Part shown: positions 35,737-44,404 of the stretch, in pieces
How the letters are laid out: the number at the start of each line of letters is the position of its first letter
Position numbering within the stretch: position 1 is the stretch's first letter
DNA from: Streptococcus sp. Marseille-P6264
GTDB taxonomy: Bacteria; Bacillota; Bacilli; Lactobacillales; Streptococcaceae
DNA length: 64,000 nucleotides
Assembly (NCBI RefSeq): GCF_902460355.1
Contig: NZ_CABPTO010000001.1
Coordinates: 1 to 64,000 of the forward strand
Direction: 5' to 3'
Translations under genes and position numbers: made by a program
Notes under the pieces: model-generated
What the model was told of the DNA's origin: nothing
Database searches by the model: none
What the model saw: the letters and a program-made list of their open reading frames with translations, nothing else

Positions 35737-36082
35737 GGGGTCGTTACGGATTCGACAGGCATTATGCGGCACATTTTGCGACTCATCTAGCGGATGTAAA
35801 ACGCCAGTTAAATATAACTGCAAAAAATAACAATTCTTACGCTTTAGCTGCCTAAAAAACAGCCAGCGTGACCTGATTCGGATTGCTTGTGTCTGATGAC
35901 CGGTCTTATTATGAGCAAGCTACGGTAAAATCAAGTCTAGGGATTTTACAAGAGATTGATAGACTCGCTTAGTTTTGGCTTGAGCCATGTGTCAAAGTTG
36001 AGTTAAATGAAGACATGGCCTATGGTCGTAGACAAATGTGTTGGCAGGTGTTTGGACGTGGGTTCGACTCCCACCGGCTCCA
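35737..36082 (+). ncRNA. ssrA: Transfer-messenger RNA
   Basis: Rescues stalled ribosomes and tags proteins for degradation. Seen: 5' end GGGGTCGTTACGGATTCGAC, the resume codon and tag frame at 35820-35855 encoding AKNNNSYALAA-stop, and the 3' tRNA-like end GGTTCGACTCCCACCGGCTC with encoded CCA. Length of 346 nt is usual. Confidence 0.97.
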
Positions 36083-36112
36083 TAGGGATATATAAATGAG
36101 GTTTTTGATGAT

Positions 36113-36937
36113 ATGAGTTTTTTTGGAAAAATCTTAGGGAAGAGTCAAGATAGTCATCTACCCATTGAGGAAGTTTCTGTTGATTTAGAAAATCTTCCGA
36201 ATGAATGGGGCTCTTTTTCGACCCTTATTGATGACCGAATGGCTAGTATCCGTCTAAATTTAGCGTTGAATTCTATCGCTCCCTATTCATCCTATACTTA
36301 TGCACTACGTTTGAGAATTGCTATTTTGAATATTGATCCAGAGACAGGGTTTCCAGATTATGACGAATTTTCTAATTTGAACCTTATTGAAGATCGTCTT
36401 TCAGAAGCGATGAAGCGCATTGCGGCTATCTATGTCGGAGTAGTCATCACAGATGGTCATATAGAGTTTTATTACTATTTGAAAGATAGAGAGCGACACA
36501 TGCCGATTATTGCTCAGGTAATGGAGCAATTTTCGAAATATCAATATAGTTCAGCTACTCTGGTGGATCCTGAATGGAAACAATACTTTGACTTCTTGTA
36601 TCCAAATGAATATGAGTATCAATCTATTTTAAACCAGCGTATCTGGTATCGCTTAGAAAAAGACGGGGATGACCACAGTCAACTAAGGGAAATCACTCAT
36701 AAGTTTAGTTTTGAGACTTACGATGATCGTGTTTCCTTTATGGGGGATGCCTCTGCTCTTGATTATGATATTTCTTCTAGGAAAAAAGAAGAAGGCGATC
36801 CCCGACCTTACAAACTAGAAATATCCCGATTCGATACCACAGAGCTCCCTAGCATCAACCAACATGTTTGGGAATTAATAGAAATTTCGAAAAAATATAA
36901 CGGAAAGTATAGCGGCTGGAGCTGCAATGTGGTATAA
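36113..36937 (+). CDS. DUF695 / RraB-like fusion protein
   Basis: 274-residue cytosolic protein. The N-terminal two-thirds (about 25-165) resemble DUF695; the last ~85 residues resemble RraB, the RNase E inhibitor fold (RPYKLEISR...ELIEISKKYNGKYSGW). RNase E itself is absent from streptococci, so any role in RNA turnover would need another partner (inference). It sits between tmRNA and tRNA-Ser, and its TAA stop is part of the tRNA promoter's -10. No ribosome site stronger than GAGG is visible. Confidence 0.75.
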   Translation: MSFFGKILGKSQDSHLPIEEVSVDLENLPNEWGSFSTLIDDRMASIRLNLALNSIAPYSSYTYALRLRIAILNIDPETGFPDYDEFSNLNLIEDRLSEAMKRIAAIYVGVVITDGHIEFYYYLKDRERHMPIIAQVMEQFSKYQYSSATLVDPEWKQYFDFLYPNEYEYQSILNQRIWYRLEKDGDDHSQLREITHKFSFETYDDRVSFMGDASALDYDISSRKKEEGDPRPYKLEISRFDTTELPSINQHVWELIEISKKYNGKYSGWSCNVV

Positions 36938-36938
36938 T
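36930..36938 (+). promoter_or_regulatory. Extended -10 promoter of tRNA-Ser
   Basis: TGGTATAAT (hexamer 36933-36938) overlapping the last codon and stop of the preceding gene; -35 poor. Confidence 0.5.
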
Positions 36939-36975
36939 GGATAAAGTTTTGAGAAAGCAGGTCTTTCTCTTTTAT

Positions 36976-37063
36976 GGAAGATTACTCAAGAGGCTTAAGA
37001 GGCTGTGTTGGAAACGCAGTAGGCGTGTAAAAGCGTGCGTGGGTTCGAATCCCATGTCTTCCG
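36976..37063 (+). tRNA. tRNA-Ser(GGA)
   Basis: Acceptor GGAAGA pairs with TCTTCC; anticodon loop TTGGAAA gives anticodon GGA; a long variable arm (class II) and TGGGTTCGAATCCCA T-arm are present. CCA is not encoded. Confidence 0.95.
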
Positions 37064-37075
37064 TTGTATTTCAAG

Positions 37076-37098
37076 AAGCGCCTCAAGGCGTTTTTTTT
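37076..37098 (+). terminator. Terminator after tRNA-Ser
   Basis: CGCC-TCAA-GGCG hairpin (37079-37090) followed by eight T. Confidence 0.75.
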
Positions 37099-37275
37099 GA
37101 TAGCGGGGAAAAAGAACGATGATCTTTTTGCTTAGTGCGAGACTCTGAGAATGTAGAAGTAAGGATAGTATGTAAGAAATCAGATGAATTCGTTTCCATC
37201 TTTTTTATTTGAGAAAAACCTTGAAATTTTTCTGAAAAGGAGTAAACTGTACATAGAAAGTTTCGGAGGTTCTGC

Positions 37276-37656
37276 ATGAAGTTATATGTCCAGTTGATGA
37301 TTATTTTCTCGATTTCCATCATCGGAGAGGGGATATCAAGTATTTTCAATCTTCCTGTTCCAGGTAGTATTATCGGCTTGATCTTGCTGTTTCTTGCTTT
37401 GCAGTTTAAGTTATTGAGACTCCGCCACGTCAGTATGGTCGGCAACTTCCTGTTAGCCAATATGACCATTCTTTTTCTGCCGCCGGCGGTCGGTATTATG
37501 GATAAATTTCATGTGATTGCTCCATATCTGTTGCCGATTGTCTTGATTATTCTTGGTGCCATTGTTTTAAATGTGATCGTCATTGCCCTTGTCGTACAGT
37601 TCATCAAGCAGCATTTTGAAGGCGATTATAAGGAAGGAGGGATGGATCATGTCTAA
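37276..37656 (+). CDS. lrgA: LrgA/CidA-family holin-like protein
   Basis: 126-residue membrane protein with four helices, holin-like, involved in control of murein hydrolase activity and pyruvate or overflow metabolism in relatives. Seen: LPVPGSIIGLILLFLAL (about 26-42), the family signature. It overlaps the LrgB gene by 8 bases. The lrg and cid pairs cannot be told apart by sequence alone; no LytST two-component genes are adjacent. A possible promoter (TTGAAA, 16 bp, TAAACT) lies just upstream. Confidence 0.82.
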   Translation: MKLYVQLMIIFSISIIGEGISSIFNLPVPGSIIGLILLFLALQFKLLRLRHVSMVGNFLLANMTILFLPPAVGIMDKFHVIAPYLLPIVLIILGAIVLNVIVIALVVQFIKQHFEGDYKEGGMDHV

Positions 37657-38344
37657 TCTTTGGAGCAATCCACTATTTGGTCTCGCCTTGTCCATTTTTG
37701 CCTACCTCATCGGGATGCTGATTTTCCGTAGATTTCCTCATCCTTTGACAACGCCTCTCCTTTTAGCAGCGATTTTGGTCATTGCTTTCTTGAAATTAAC
37801 AGGTATTTCTTATAAGGACTACTATGTCGGTGGGGCTTATTTGAATAATTTAATCGTACCGTCTACGGTTGCTTTAGGAATTCCGCTTTATAAGACCTTC
37901 CACCTAATGAAACACCACGCTCGCAGTATTCTGCTAGGAACCTTTGTGGCTGTAGTGGTCAATACGACTTTCACGGCTTTGCTTGCAAAATTCTTTGGGA
38001 TGGACTTCTTTTTAGCAATTTCCCTATTTCCAAAATCTGTCACAACAGCGATGGCAGTGGGTATTACTGATAAAATGCAGGGCTTGACAACTGTCACCTT
38101 GGTGGTTGTTGTGGCGACGGGTATTTTGACAAGTGTCATGGGACCGACTATTCTTAAACTGCTAAAAATTAAGGATCCAGTAGCAGTTGGTCTAGCTTTA
38201 GGTGGCACGGGGCATGCAGTTGGTACCGGAACGGCTTTCAAATATGGACATGTTGCTGGAGCTATGGCAGGTCTTGCAATCGGCGTGACAGGAATCATGT
38301 ATGTGATCGTCAGTCCAATCGTCGCAGCTATTATCTTAAAATAA
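37649..38344 (+). CDS. lrgB: LrgB/CidB-family membrane protein
   Basis: 231-residue protein with about six to eight helices, the usual partner of LrgA. Seen: YYVGGAYLNNLIVPSTVALGIPLY in two parts, FPKSVTTAMAVG and GTGHAVGTGTAFKYG, conserved in the family. ATG 37649 follows GGAAGGAGG; the start at 37583 is rejected because it lies inside lrgA. Confidence 0.85.
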   Translation: MSNLWSNPLFGLALSIFAYLIGMLIFRRFPHPLTTPLLLAAILVIAFLKLTGISYKDYYVGGAYLNNLIVPSTVALGIPLYKTFHLMKHHARSILLGTFVAVVVNTTFTALLAKFFGMDFFLAISLFPKSVTTAMAVGITDKMQGLTTVTLVVVVATGILTSVMGPTILKLLKIKDPVAVGLALGGTGHAVGTGTAFKYGHVAGAMAGLAIGVTGIMYVIVSPIVAAIILK

Positions 38345-38391
38345 AAAAACATGAAGCAGTATTTCTGGGAAATCTTGCTTCATGTTTTTAT
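38345..38391. terminator. Bidirectional terminator between lrgB and the FMN reductase
   Basis: ACATGAAGCA/TGCTTCATGT stem with A run before and T run after, serving both converging genes. Confidence 0.8.
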
Positions 38392-38397
38392 TTTATC

Positions 38398-38946
38398 TTA
38401 GTTGATAGCTGCTAGGAGGGCATCTGCTTGGGCAGACAGCTCAACGAGTTTGTCTTCTGCAATAGTCAGTTGACCAGTTCCCCAAGCTTCTGGATTGATA
38501 CCGACACCAGTAAATTGGTCTACTACATTCATACGAATGAATGGAAGGAGGCTACGGTAGTGCTTGAAGACCTCGTCAGGTGAAGTGCCGTTAGCAACAG
38601 ACGAGACAGTCACCACTTTGGCGTTGAGGGCAGAAGGACCGCTTGGATCTGACAAATCAAGTGCGCGTGAAGTCCAGTCGAGCAAGTTTTTCACAACGCC
38701 TGGGATAGCCCAGTTGTAGACAGGTGAGAAGATCCAGATAGCATCAGCTGCAAGGATTTCTTCACGAACCTTGGCAACAGCAGCTGGAGCTGGACTTTCG
38801 AGGTCTTGGTTAAAGAATGGTACATCCTTGTAATCAAGATAAGCTACCTCAGCTTTACCAGCTAGAGCTTTTTCTGCTTGAGCTGCCAACTGATGATTGA
38901 ATGAACCTTGACGAAGTGAGCCAACAATAAATAGTACTTTAGACAT
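38398..38946 (-). CDS. NAD(P)H-dependent FMN reductase
   Basis: 182-residue flavodoxin-like enzyme. Seen: [16 protein letters not shown] (phosphate loop near 5-20) and [20 protein letters not shown] (about 78-97), both typical of the NADPH-dependent FMN/quinone reductases. ATG 38946 is 7 nt after GGAGGACAC. A MarR regulator gene lies immediately upstream on the same strand, so redox- or quinone-responsive control is likely (inference). Confidence 0.87.
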   Translation of the reverse strand: MSKVLFIVGSLRQGSFNHQLAAQAEKALAGKAEVAYLDYKDVPFFNQDLESPAPAAVAKVREEILAADAIWIFSPVYNWAIPGVVKNLLDWTSRALDLSDPSGPSALNAKVVTVSSVANGTSPDEVFKHYRSLLPFIRMNVVDQFTGVGINPEAWGTGQLTIAEDKLVELSAQADALLAAIN

Positions 38947-39034
38947 AAATGTGTCCTCCATTTTATCTTTATTTTAAGAGGGGTTTCTCTTGTTACTATC
39001 CATGTTACAACAATTGTCACTAATTAGCAATAAT

Positions 39035-39481
39035 TTAGCTCAGCTTTTTGAAGGTTTTTAAAATCCGCACCAAATCTTCTTTGTCGTTTTGGGAGAGGAG
39101 GTCAGTCATGTGGCGGATATTGGCCATGTGCTCTGGTAGGACAGCCTCGATTTTTTTCTGGCCTTGATCAGTTAGTTGGATGCGAAAGGAACGGCGGTCA
39201 TTGGGATCACAGCTGCGACTAATCCAGCCATCCCTTTCCATATTTTTGATAACGACTGTCATATTTCCCGAAGTAGCCAGCATGCTATCAATCAAATCTT
39301 GAATCCGCAGTTCCCCTTTACTATATAAGGTTTCCAAGACGGAAAATTGGGTTGGCGTCAAATTATGCTTTTTAAAGATTTGAGCTTCGAGATTACGAAT
39401 GGTACGCTCCGCCTTATGGAGCACGATAATTATCTTGAGGTCCAGTAGAGTATCCTTGTCTAGGTTTTCAGTTATTTTCAT
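39035..39481 (-). CDS. MarR-family regulator
   Basis: 148-residue winged-helix regulator: LTPTQFSVLETLYSKG, recognition segment IQDLIDSMLATSGNMTVVIKN in two parts, wing SRSCDPNDRRSF (DxRR motif). A Cys next to the wing could sense oxidants. It is transcribed toward the FMN reductase gene and probably controls it; the gap between them holds the palindrome ACAATTGT. No Shine-Dalgarno: the ATG lies 6 nt after a -10, so it looks leaderless. Confidence 0.87.
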   Translation of the reverse strand: MKITENLDKDTLLDLKIIIVLHKAERTIRNLEAQIFKKHNLTPTQFSVLETLYSKGELRIQDLIDSMLATSGNMTVVIKNMERDGWISRSCDPNDRRSFRIQLTDQGQKKIEAVLPEHMANIRHMTDLLSQNDKEDLVRILKTFKKLS

Positions 39482-39487
39482 AGCAAC

Positions 39488-39516
39488 ATTTTATCAATAA
39501 GTAGTAATAAATGCAA
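39488..39516 (-). promoter_or_regulatory. Promoter of the marR gene at 39481 (leaderless arrangement)
   Basis: Minus strand -35 TTGCAT (39511-39516), 17-bp spacer, -10 TAAAAT (39488-39493), 6 nt to ATG. Confidence 0.6.
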
Positions 39517-39554
39517 ATGTGATAAAAGTCCTAGAAAAATCAGGCTATTTGTAG

Positions 39555-39560
39555 TATAAT
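39555..39560 (+). promoter_or_regulatory. -10 of the tseB-like gene (leaderless arrangement)
   Basis: Consensus TATAAT, 6 nt before the GTG start; the -35 is poor. Confidence 0.5.
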
Positions 39561-39566
39561 GATTCA

Positions 39567-40055
39567 GTGAAACATAAAATTAAAGAAAAGGCTGAATTTC
39601 CTATAAGGCACTATGCCATCGGACTTTTCCTCGTCCTCACGGCGCTTGTTTTTTCAGTTTTTACGATCTTGCACCTTGCTATCGAGCCTTGGCAGTCAGC
39701 CAAGGAGGGCTCTCAAAAAATCGCTAAGGAATATGCAGATTTGGAAAGTCTGACGAGCTTTTCGATTTACAATGGCAAAGAGTCCTACTATAGCTTGATT
39801 GGGACAAATAGTAAAAAAGAGGAAGAAGCTGTTCTGATTTCCAAAAATTCCAACAAAATCCATGTCTATCGCTTACAAGATGGGATGAGTCAGGCAGAGG
39901 CAGAGCAAGTAGCCAAGGAGAATGGGGCGACCTCTATTGATAAGACTACTTTTGGTTATTTGGATGGTCAGCCTGTTTGGGAAATTAAGTCTGGAAGCAC
40001 TTATTACAATATCGGATTTGAAAGCAAGACATTGCTCAGTAAGGAGGGGCTATGA
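39567..40055 (+). CDS. TseB/YpmB-like membrane protein (DUF5590)
   Basis: 162 residues: short cytosolic start, one membrane helix (about 15-38), then an extracellular alpha/beta domain. Bacillus YpmB (TseB) works with penicillin-binding protein PBP2A. The order here, this gene then aspB and asnS, matches Bacillus ypmB-aspB-asnS, which supports the call. Start is GTG without ribosome site, 6 nt after a TATAAT. The stop overlaps the next start (ATGA). Confidence 0.8.
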   Translation: MKHKIKEKAEFPIRHYAIGLFLVLTALVFSVFTILHLAIEPWQSAKEGSQKIAKEYADLESLTSFSIYNGKESYYSLIGTNSKKEEEAVLISKNSNKIHVYRLQDGMSQAEAEQVAKENGATSIDKTTFGYLDGQPVWEIKSGSTYYNIGFESKTLLSKEGL

Positions 40056-41230
40056 AATTATCCAATCGTGTTTTAAATATGGAAGAAAGTGTGACCTTGG
40101 CGGCAGCAGCCAGAGCGAAAGCTTTAAAGGCTGAAGGCAGGGATATCCTTTCTTTGACCTTGGGAGAGCCAGATTTTCCGACGCCTAAGAATATCCAGCA
40201 GGCGGCGATTGCAGCGATTGAAGATGGCAGAGCTAGTTTTTATACGGTAACAAGTGGCCTACCTGAGCTGAAAGCAGCGGTTGTAGACTATTTTGCCAAG
40301 TACTATGGCTATGAGATTCAGCCAAATCAAGTAACAGTAGCAACGGGTGCTAAGTTCACTCTATACACCTTCTTTATGAGCGTGATTGATCCAGGGGATG
40401 AAGTCATCATTCCGACCCCTTATTGGGTCAGCTATGCCGATCAGATCTTGATGGCTGAAGGAAAGCCTGTTTTTGCTCAAGCGACAGAGGAAAACAACTT
40501 TAAGGTGACAGTTGCCCAGCTGGAAGCCGTCCGCACTGAGAAGACCAAGGTCTTGGTTCTGAACTCGCCGTCCAATCCGACTGGTATGATTTATACAGCA
40601 GAAGAGCTGCTAGCTATCGGAAACTGGGCTGTTGAGCATGATATCCTGATCTTAGCTGACGATATTTATGGTCGTTTAGTCTATAATGGTAATAAATTTA
40701 CGCCGATTTCTAGTCTGTCAGAGGAAATTCGCAAGCAAACAGTTGTCATCAACGGTGTTTCTAAGAGTTACTCTATGACGGGCTGGCGGATTGGCTATGC
40801 TGTAGGTGAGCCTGAAATTATCTCAGCCATGAGCAAGGTTGCAGGGCAAACGACTTCTAATCCAACAGCGGTGGCGCAATATGCAGCCATTGAGGCCTTG
40901 AAGGGCAGTCAGGATACGGTCGAAAGTATGAGATTGGCCTTTGAAGAACGCCTGAATACTATTTATCCTTTGCTGGCTCAAGTGCCTGGTTTTGAAGTCG
41001 TCAAACCTCAGGGAGCCTTCTATCTCTTCCCGAATGTTAAAAAAGCGATGGAAATGAAAGGTTATACAGATGTAACAGCCTTTACCACAGCGATTTTAGA
41101 AGAAGTAGGTGTAGCTCTAGTGACAGGAGACGGGTTTGGTGCGCCAGAAAATGTCCGCCTTAGCTATGCGACTGACATGGATACCCTGAAAGAAGCGGTT
41201 CAACGCCTCAAGGATTTCATGGAGAAGTAA
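40052..41230 (+). CDS. aspB: Aspartate aminotransferase (class I, PLP)
   Basis: 392-residue PLP enzyme interconverting aspartate/2-oxoglutarate and oxaloacetate/glutamate. Seen: LGEPDFPTP (about 32-40), NSPSNPTG (about 170-177), ADDIYG, and NGVSKSYSMTGWRIGY with the PLP Lys (about 235). The neighbourhood (asnS, tseB-like) agrees with AspB, supplying aspartate. ATGA overlap with the upstream gene. Confidence 0.92.
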   Translation: MKLSNRVLNMEESVTLAAAARAKALKAEGRDILSLTLGEPDFPTPKNIQQAAIAAIEDGRASFYTVTSGLPELKAAVVDYFAKYYGYEIQPNQVTVATGAKFTLYTFFMSVIDPGDEVIIPTPYWVSYADQILMAEGKPVFAQATEENNFKVTVAQLEAVRTEKTKVLVLNSPSNPTGMIYTAEELLAIGNWAVEHDILILADDIYGRLVYNGNKFTPISSLSEEIRKQTVVINGVSKSYSMTGWRIGYAVGEPEIISAMSKVAGQTTSNPTAVAQYAAIEALKGSQDTVESMRLAFEERLNTIYPLLAQVPGFEVVKPQGAFYLFPNVKKAMEMKGYTDVTAFTTAILEEVGVALVTGDGFGAPENVRLSYATDMDTLKEAVQRLKDFMEK

Positions 41231-41232
41231 GA

Positions 41233-41598
41233 ATGATTGATCATTTTGAGATTAAAGTAAAGGATTTGCAAATTTCAAAAGACTTTTATACAAGCTTTCT
41301 TGCTCCTCTTGGCTACGAATTGGATTTTAGAACTGACTCTCTACTCAGTTTTGTCGCCCCCAACAGTCCTCATCCTGGTGGAGATTTTTGGTTAGGAAAG
41401 GGAGAGCAGGCTCCTATTCACTTTGCTTTTTTTGCAGAAAACCATGAGCAGGTTCGAGCTTGCTACGAGGCGGGTTTGAAGGCAGGTGGAAAAGATAATG
41501 GTGCACCTGATTATCGGAGTGATCATCTACCTTACTATGCAGCCTTTATCCTAGACCCAGATGGAAATAATGTCGAAGTAGTCTGCCACAAAGAATAA
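41233..41598 (+). CDS. VOC-family (glyoxalase-like) protein
   Basis: 121 residues with the vicinal-oxygen-chelate beta-alpha-beta-beta-beta repeat: starts [19 protein letters not shown], contains HFAFFAEN and ends [13 protein letters not shown]. Metal ligands His and Glu are present, so it may be an active metal enzyme, but the substrate is unknown. It is inserted between aspB and asnS, two bases after aspB, and shares their transcript. Confidence 0.85.
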   Translation: MIDHFEIKVKDLQISKDFYTSFLAPLGYELDFRTDSLLSFVAPNSPHPGGDFWLGKGEQAPIHFAFFAENHEQVRACYEAGLKAGGKDNGAPDYRSDHLPYYAAFILDPDGNNVEVVCHKE

Positions 41599-41618
41599 AA
41601 ATAGAAAAGAGAAAAAAC

Positions 41619-42965
41619 GTGTCGAAGAAAAATGTAACAATTATTGATGTAAAAAATCATGTTGGTGAAGAAGTAACGATTGGTGCTTGGGTAGCCAACA
41701 AATCAGGAAAAGGGAAAATTGCTTTCTTGCAGTTGCGTGATGGTTCTGCCTTTTTCCAAGGCGTAGCTTTCAAGCCTAACTTTATTGAGAAATTTGGCGA
41801 AGAAGTAGGACTTGAGAAGTTTGATACTATCAAACGTTTGAGCCAAGAAACGTCTGTTTATGTGACAGGGATTATCAAAGAAGACGAGCGTTCAAAATTT
41901 GGTTACGAGCTTGATATTACAGATATCGAAATTATCGGTGAATCAAATGACTATCCAATCACGCCAAAAGAACACGGAACTGACTTCCTCATGGACAACC
42001 GTCACTTGTGGCTGCGTTCTCGCAAGCAAGTAGCTATGATGCAAATCCGTAATGCCATTATCTACGCTACCTATGAATTCTTTGATAAGAATGGCTTTAT
42101 AAAATTTGACAGCCCAATCTTGTCAGGAAATGCGGCAGAGGATTCGACTGAGCTCTTTGAAACAGACTACTTCGGAACTCCAGCTTACTTGAGTCAGTCA
42201 GGTCAGCTTTATCTGGAAGCAGGCGCTATGGCTCTTGGTCGTGTATTTGACTTTGGTCCAGTATTTCGTGCAGAAAAATCAAAAACCCGCCGTCACTTGA
42301 CAGAGTTCTGGATGATGGATGCGGAGTATAATTTTGTTACTCACGATGAGTCACTCGACTTGCAGGAAGCTTATGTCAAAGCCTTGATCCAAGGTGTTCT
42401 TGACCGTGCTCCTCAAGCTTTGGAAACATTGGAACGTGATGTAGAACTCTTGAAACGCTACGTTGCTGAGCCATTCAAGCGCGTTACCTATGATGAGGCG
42501 ATTGACCTTTTGCAAGCGCATGAAAATGATGAAGATGCTGACTACGAGCATCTTGAGCATGGCGATGACTTTGGTTCACCACATGAAACATGGATTTCAA
42601 ACCACTTTGGTGTACCAACATTTGTTGTGAACTACCCAGCAGCCATCAAGGCTTTCTACATGAAACCAGTTCCTGGAAATCCAGATCGCGTCCTCTGTGC
42701 AGACTTGCTTGCTCCAGAAGGCTATGGTGAAATCATCGGTGGCTCTATGCGTGAGGAAGACTACGATGCCCTCGTCGCTAAGATGAATGAGCTTGGTATG
42801 GATACGACAGACTACGAATTCTACTTGGATCTTCGTAAGTATGGATCTGTTCCACACGGTGGATTTGGTATCGGTATCGAGCGTATGGTAACCTTTGTGG
42901 CAGGGACCAAGCATATCCGTGAAGCCATTCCATTCCCACGTATGCTGCACCGTATTAAACCGTAA
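41619..42965 (+). CDS. asnS: Asparaginyl-tRNA synthetase
   Basis: Class II synthetase, 448 residues: N-terminal OB-fold anticodon-binding domain (about 15-110), motif 2 [19 protein letters not shown] (about 211-229), motif 3 [14 protein letters not shown] (about 411-424). Start is GTG after AAAAGAGAAAAAAC. Ends at a terminator. Confidence 0.96.
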   Translation: MSKKNVTIIDVKNHVGEEVTIGAWVANKSGKGKIAFLQLRDGSAFFQGVAFKPNFIEKFGEEVGLEKFDTIKRLSQETSVYVTGIIKEDERSKFGYELDITDIEIIGESNDYPITPKEHGTDFLMDNRHLWLRSRKQVAMMQIRNAIIYATYEFFDKNGFIKFDSPILSGNAAEDSTELFETDYFGTPAYLSQSGQLYLEAGAMALGRVFDFGPVFRAEKSKTRRHLTEFWMMDAEYNFVTHDESLDLQEAYVKALIQGVLDRAPQALETLERDVELLKRYVAEPFKRVTYDEAIDLLQAHENDEDADYEHLEHGDDFGSPHETWISNHFGVPTFVVNYPAAIKAFYMKPVPGNPDRVLCADLLAPEGYGEIIGGSMREEDYDALVAKMNELGMDTTDYEFYLDLRKYGSVPHGGFGIGIERMVTFVAGTKHIREAIPFPRMLHRIKP

Positions 42966-42973
42966 AACGAATC

Positions 42974-42996
42974 AAACGCCCATGTGGCGTTTTTTC
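42974..42996 (+). terminator. Terminator of asnS
   Basis: AAACGCC/GGCGTTT stem (42974-42980 with 42986-42992) followed by more T. Confidence 0.8.
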
Positions 42997-43042
42997 AACA
43001 ATGAACTATGAAATAATCCAAATATAGAATTTTAGAGAAAGA

Positions 43043-43110
43043 AGAGGTAGGAGTCATGTAAACAGCGGATTAACAAGTGACAAATAATAGCAATATAAAA
43101 CACTTGTTAA
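43043..43110 (+). promoter_or_regulatory. Leader of the MFS gene: start-stop element and inverted repeat
   Basis: AGAGG (43043-43047) lies 8 nt before ATG-TAA (43056-43061), a minimal start-stop ORF. Nine bases later begins a perfect 10-bp inverted repeat TTAACAAGTG/CACTTGTTAA (43070-43079 with 43101-43110) that ends directly at the AAAGGAG ribosome site of the MFS gene. It may act as an operator or as an RNA hairpin controlling translation. Confidence 0.5.
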
Positions 43111-43120
43111 AGGAGAAAAT

Positions 43121-44308
43121 ATGTTTAAAAGAAGTTATCGGAAAAATATCGGCCTGATGGCTGGAGTTGAATTTTTTGCCTTTCTAGGCATTACTAGTTT
43201 TTGGATTTTATTTCTAAGTCAAAACGGCATGTCCCTCTGGCAGATTGGGCTTTTGGAAAGTATTTTTCATGCCACTAGTGTCATCTGTGAAATTCCTTCT
43301 GGGATGTTGGCGGATCGCTTTTCCTACAAGACCAATCTGTATCTGAGCCGGATAGCAGGGATTGTGTCTTCGATTCTCATGTTGGCGGGGCAGGGGAACT
43401 TTTGGGTCTATGCACTGGCTATGATGATCAGTGCTTGGTCCTATAATTTTGATTCGGGGACAAGTGCGGCCATGATTTATGATTCTTCTGTAGAGGCTGG
43501 ACTCAAGGAACGTTACTTATCCATCACCAGTTTTATGTCTGGAGTGGCTGAAGCGACCCGATCTTTGGGAACGGTTTGGGCTGGATTTTTTGTCCATGGA
43601 CAATTACATCTGACCTACTATATCATGATTGGGACCTCTATCATCGTTCTTTTCTTGACTTGGATGCTGAAGGAGCCAAGTGTCAAAGAAGAGAAATCCG
43701 AGCGCCTGACTATGAAAAAGATTATCTGGGCTGTTAAAGAGGAGTTGCAGAGAAATCCCAGCCTTTTTATCTGGATGATTCTTTCCCAAGTCATCGGAAC
43801 ACTGATGTGTATGTTTTATTTTTATTATCAAAATCAATTGCCTGACTTAAAAGATTGGCAGATTTCGGTAGTCATGCTGATTGGCAGTGCTTTGAATATC
43901 TTAGCGGTCTATCTGGCCAGCAAGGTTGGAAAGAAGTATTCTGCCTTGAAACTCTTTCCCTTATTGGTCCTTCTGACTGGAGTGACTTACCTGTTGTCCT
44001 ACTTTGGTACGCCAATCATCTATATCTTGATTTATCTAATCAGCAACGCCTTGTATGCTCTTTTTCAGCCGGTTTTTGACAATGATTTACAAAAGCAGCT
44101 GCCAAGTGAGGTACGGGCGACCATGCTCAGTGTCTACTCTATGATGTTCAGCCTGAGTATGATTGTCATTTTCCCTGTGACAGGCTGGTTGATTGATAAT
44201 TTTGGCTTCGATTGGACTTTTATAGTTTTGGGCGGCTTCTTATTTGCAACGACACCATTTTTGTATATGGGTCTAAAGAAAATAAGCCAGAACTTACAAG
44301 AAGTCTAA
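43121..44308 (+). CDS. MFS transporter
   Basis: 395 residues with 12 predicted helices. Seen: the motif-A-like loop GMLADRFSYKTNL (about 66-78) between helices 2 and 3 and a long central cytosolic loop (about 190-215). Proton-driven exporter of an unknown compound, possibly a drug. Its Shine-Dalgarno touches the inverted repeat in its leader. Followed by a terminator and then a separate ABC exporter pair. Confidence 0.85.
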   Translation: MFKRSYRKNIGLMAGVEFFAFLGITSFWILFLSQNGMSLWQIGLLESIFHATSVICEIPSGMLADRFSYKTNLYLSRIAGIVSSILMLAGQGNFWVYALAMMISAWSYNFDSGTSAAMIYDSSVEAGLKERYLSITSFMSGVAEATRSLGTVWAGFFVHGQLHLTYYIMIGTSIIVLFLTWMLKEPSVKEEKSERLTMKKIIWAVKEELQRNPSLFIWMILSQVIGTLMCMFYFYYQNQLPDLKDWQISVVMLIGSALNILAVYLASKVGKKYSALKLFPLLVLLTGVTYLLSYFGTPIIYILIYLISNALYALFQPVFDNDLQKQLPSEVRATMLSVYSMMFSLSMIVIFPVTGWLIDNFGFDWTFIVLGGFLFATTPFLYMGLKKISQNLQEV

Positions 44309-44314
44309 TATCAA

Positions 44315-44352
44315 TGTTCTCTTTCTGCTGGCCAGAAGGAGAATATTTTTTA
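44315..44352 (+). terminator. Terminator of the MFS gene
   Basis: TTCTCTTTCTG paired with CAGAAGGAGAA (one G-T pair), then TATTTTTTA. Confidence 0.7.
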
Positions 44353-44404
44353 TCCTTTGAAAATTATGGTAAAATAAATACAGTTTAATGGAGAAATAAG
44401 CAGT

